A DNA stretch of 16,728 bases, from assembly GCA_964521025.1 (NCBI GenBank), contig CAZFPK010000064.1:1-16728 (forward strand). The letters run 5' to 3'. The notes beneath the pieces are model-generated. The model saw nothing but the letters and a program-made list of their open reading frames with translations. It was not told the DNA's origin and ran no database searches. The translations under genes were made by a program, and so were the position numbers. This document shows, piece after piece, positions 15,145-16,728 of the stretch. Numbering within the stretch: the stretch's first letter is position 1; every line of letters starts with the position of its first letter. This stretch comes from DRTC01 sp964521025 (GTDB taxonomy: Bacteria > Cloacimonadota > Cloacimonadia > Cloacimonadales > TCS61).

Positions 15145-16107
15145 TCAGGTAGTAAATTGAAAAACTTGTTGTTGAAATTGTTGCTCTAACAAATCGTATT
15201 CTATACTTTTATTTAGTAACTCAATTTTCTGAAAATCAATTTCTTTTAAATCTTCCGGAATAGCAAAAAATTTAGAGACATTCTCCCAATCAATATTTCT
15301 GATTGTTCTTGGTTCATTTAAATACAAACTAATCCGGATTTCTCCAATCTTTGACTCATTAATTCTATTGATTTTTCTTTCTGCAATTTCAACATAATTT
15401 TTGTCTAATTCAAAACCAATAAATTTTCTACCTAATTTTTTTGCTGCGATGGCTGTAGTTCCAGTTCCCATAAACGGATCCAGAACAATATCGTTTTCAT
15501 CGGTTGTCATTAAAATCAATCTTTCCAGCAGATGGATGGGAAGTTGGCAAGGATGCGGATCCCGTTTCCTGTTATGCTTAATGCGATGAATATCAGTCCA
15601 AACATCGGAAACTAAAGGACCAAACGGATGTAAACCTGCTTTTTTGCCGCCGTAATCTTTGATTAAATAACCTGTTTTTCTATCTCTTTTATGAGGATAT
15701 CTGACTTCATAAAATTTTAATTCTTTTTGATTTTTGGCATAAAAAAGAATTCCGTAATGCGATGGTTGTAAAGTTTTTCCCATTGGAGCAGTTGGTGCAT
15801 CCCAGGAAATCCAGTGTTTGAAGTCTGCTTTTTTGTTTAAAATTTCAGAAAAATAAGTTAGCCATTTCGGAATGTTATGAACAAAAATCGAACCTGACGG
15901 TTTAGTTACTCGAACCATTTCAGAAATCCATTTTTCACACCAATCAAGATATTCCCTAAATTCTAAAGAATCTTTGTAACTATTATATTTTTTTTTTAGA
16001 TTAAATGGAGGGTCAGCAAAAGTCATATTAATTGAGTTGTCAGGAATTTTTTTGAAAGAATCCAGACAGTCACCTTGAATTATTGAATTTAACAATTCAG
16101 TTTTCAT
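15145..16107 (-). CDS. Beta-class DNA methyltransferase of a type II restriction-modification pair
   Basis: A 320-residue N6-adenine or N4-cytosine DNA methyltransferase (PF01555). The catalytic motif IV, FADPPFNLKKKY, is at 30-41 (DPPF 32-35). The AdoMet-binding motif I, DPFMGTGTTAIAAKKLG at 210-226, follows later and leads into KFIGFELDKNYVEIAE, the order of the beta class. RDPHPCQLPIHLLERLI at 182-198 is a conserved motif just before it. About 70 residues follow the core, perhaps for specificity. Its ATG overlaps the TGA of the endonuclease gene (ATGA at 16104-16107), which supports a true pair that protects host DNA from the neighbouring nuclease. DPPF suits either base, and the recognition site cannot be read from sequence. 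A GATC-like site is a guess based on the nuclease. Confidence 0.92.
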   Translation of the reverse strand: MKTELLNSIIQGDCLDSFKKIPDNSINMTFADPPFNLKKKYNSYKDSLEFREYLDWCEKWISEMVRVTKPSGSIFVHNIPKWLTYFSEILNKKADFKHWISWDAPTAPMGKTLQPSHYGILFYAKNQKELKFYEVRYPHKRDRKTGYLIKDYGGKKAGLHPFGPLVSDVWTDIHRIKHNRKRDPHPCQLPIHLLERLILMTTDENDIVLDPFMGTGTTAIAAKKLGRKFIGFELDKNYVEIAERKINRINESKIGEIRISLYLNEPRTIRNIDWENVSKFFAIPEDLKEIDFQKIELLNKSIEYDLLEQQFQQQVFQFTT

Positions 16108-16688
16108 TTGAAGACCTTTGCTAATAAATTCTTAAATCTTTCCAATTCTTCAATATGATAAGTAAACACATCTTCATAAGCACCAACCATTCGTTTCAAA
16201 TCATTCTTCCTGACATACCAACCGATTCCGTCAACAAAGCCAATAAACCTGGCATTTGGATAATGTTTTCTTAAAAGCGAGTCAACAGAAATTTCAGTTT
16301 TGGATTTATCTCCCTGACCGGATGATGTTGTTATCAGAAATGAACTTTCAATAATTATTTTTGGATTCTGCTTATTTGGAATAATAAAATCCATTGTTCG
16401 TTTTTTGTCGGATTCAAATTCTATCAATTCATTCAAATCACCTTTTTCAAAAGAAATATGAAGAGAATTTAATAGTTTTTCAATGAGAATTTCCGGATTA
16501 TTTTTACCTTTTGCAGCACGAGAACCTTTCTCTTTATATCTTGCTAAAGTATCGATTAAAGCATCGATTTTGAATTGCAGTTTTTCCAAACTTAATTTTT
16601 GTAATTCAAATGTTGGTAGAGTTTGTTGAAAGAAATCATTCGATGAACCTTCAAAAAATATGTTTACTAAACCTTGACGATCTCGCAA
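16104..16688 (-). CDS. DpnII/MboI-like type II restriction endonuclease, 5' end uncertain
   Basis: A 194-residue protein whose C-terminal half resembles DpnII. KRTMDFIIP (D100), KIIIESSF (E114) and TTSSGQGDKSKTE (K128) suit a PD-(D/E)xK-type active site. FIGFVDGIGWYVRKNDLKRM at 148-167 parallels the DpnII stretch containing ITDGQGWY. At 194 residues it is shorter than DpnII (about 290). No ATG opens the frame: the only start is TTG at 16688, inside a repeat fragment, and an in-frame TGA lies at 16707-16709. An ATG at 16710 in another frame reads up to a run of six T at 16653-16658; one T fewer would join it to this frame just before EGSSNDFF. So the true N-terminus may be lost, shifted or miscalled. 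The pairing with the methyltransferase is clear. Confidence 0.82.
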   Translation of the reverse strand: MRDRQGLVNIFFEGSSNDFFQQTLPTFELQKLSLEKLQFKIDALIDTLARYKEKGSRAAKGKNNPEILIEKLLNSLHISFEKGDLNELIEFESDKKRTMDFIIPNKQNPKIIIESSFLITTSSGQGDKSKTEISVDSLLRKHYPNARFIGFVDGIGWYVRKNDLKRMVGAYEDVFTYHIEELERFKNLLAKVFK

Positions 16689-16705
16689 AAAAAGAATTTG
16701 TAAAT
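16669..16705. repeat. Dispersed repeat copy at the 5' end of the endonuclease gene
   Basis: The minus strand reads ATTCTTTTTTTGCGAGATCGTCAAGGTTTAG. It is close to the block ending before the cyclase ATG at 13436, with a 4-base insertion in the T run and shifted single bases in the AAGG part. It overlaps the TTG start of the endonuclease gene, so that start may be repeat-derived. Confidence 0.5.
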
Positions 16706-16728
16706 ATCATCGGTAATTCTCAATTTTT

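Noticed and set aside
1..16728. tRNA, rRNA or riboswitch genes
   Set aside because: I saw no cloverleaf with T-loop motif, no rRNA-like stretch and no recognisable riboswitch core on either strand in the gaps.
1..16728. Insertion sequence or prophage
   Set aside because: No transposase, integrase or phage structural gene is present among the coding regions; only short palindromic repeats were found.

Overview
The window is AT-rich bacterial DNA, and every gene I can support lies on the minus strand, so the text below follows transcription from high to low coordinates. Low GC, many dispersed hairpin repeats and a family mix of a soluble-adenylyl-cyclase-like protein, DUF3795 and FdrA-type genes suggest an uncultured anaerobe of the FCB/Cloacimonadota kind. 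That placement is an impression from gene content, not a demonstrated assignment. TGA, TAA and TAG all act as stops, so the code is standard.

Right end (16688-13883): a compact restriction-modification pair, made of a small DpnII/MboI-like endonuclease and a beta-class DNA methyltransferase joined by a 4-base ATGA overlap. It is followed closely by a secreted beta-propeller-like protein and a cysteine-rich DUF3795 protein. The 5' end of the endonuclease gene is doubtful: it has a TTG start, a repeat fragment, and a possible one-base slip in a T run.

Middle (13882-9260): a 446-base gene-free stretch with repeat-like sequence, then a 1378-residue signalling protein with two class III cyclase domains, a P-loop ATPase module and a long TPR array. 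This is the architecture of mammalian soluble adenylyl cyclase. The two cyclase domains have lost complementary catalytic residues, as if together they make one active site.

Left half (9220-5195): three genes matching the E. coli allH/allF/allG (ylbF/fdrA/ylbE) set, which encodes oxamate (oxalurate) carbamoyltransferase. The allH-like gene carries an in-frame block of three hairpin repeats that adds about 60 residues before its conserved C-terminal motif. No carbamate kinase or allantoinase gene is visible here.

Far left (5146-176): a tightly coupled two-gene cassette, a PHP-phosphoesterase plus SMC/ABC-type ATPase fusion (TrlF-like) and an AlbA_2/Schlafen-type protein with a GHKL-like ATPase domain. 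It lies between allG and a metal-dependent cyclase-family hydrolase that may belong functionally to the allHFG group. This cassette is the best candidate for a poorly described system, probably a defence or nucleic-acid-sensing module. With the restriction-modification pair it makes the window look like accessory DNA mixed with catabolic genes.
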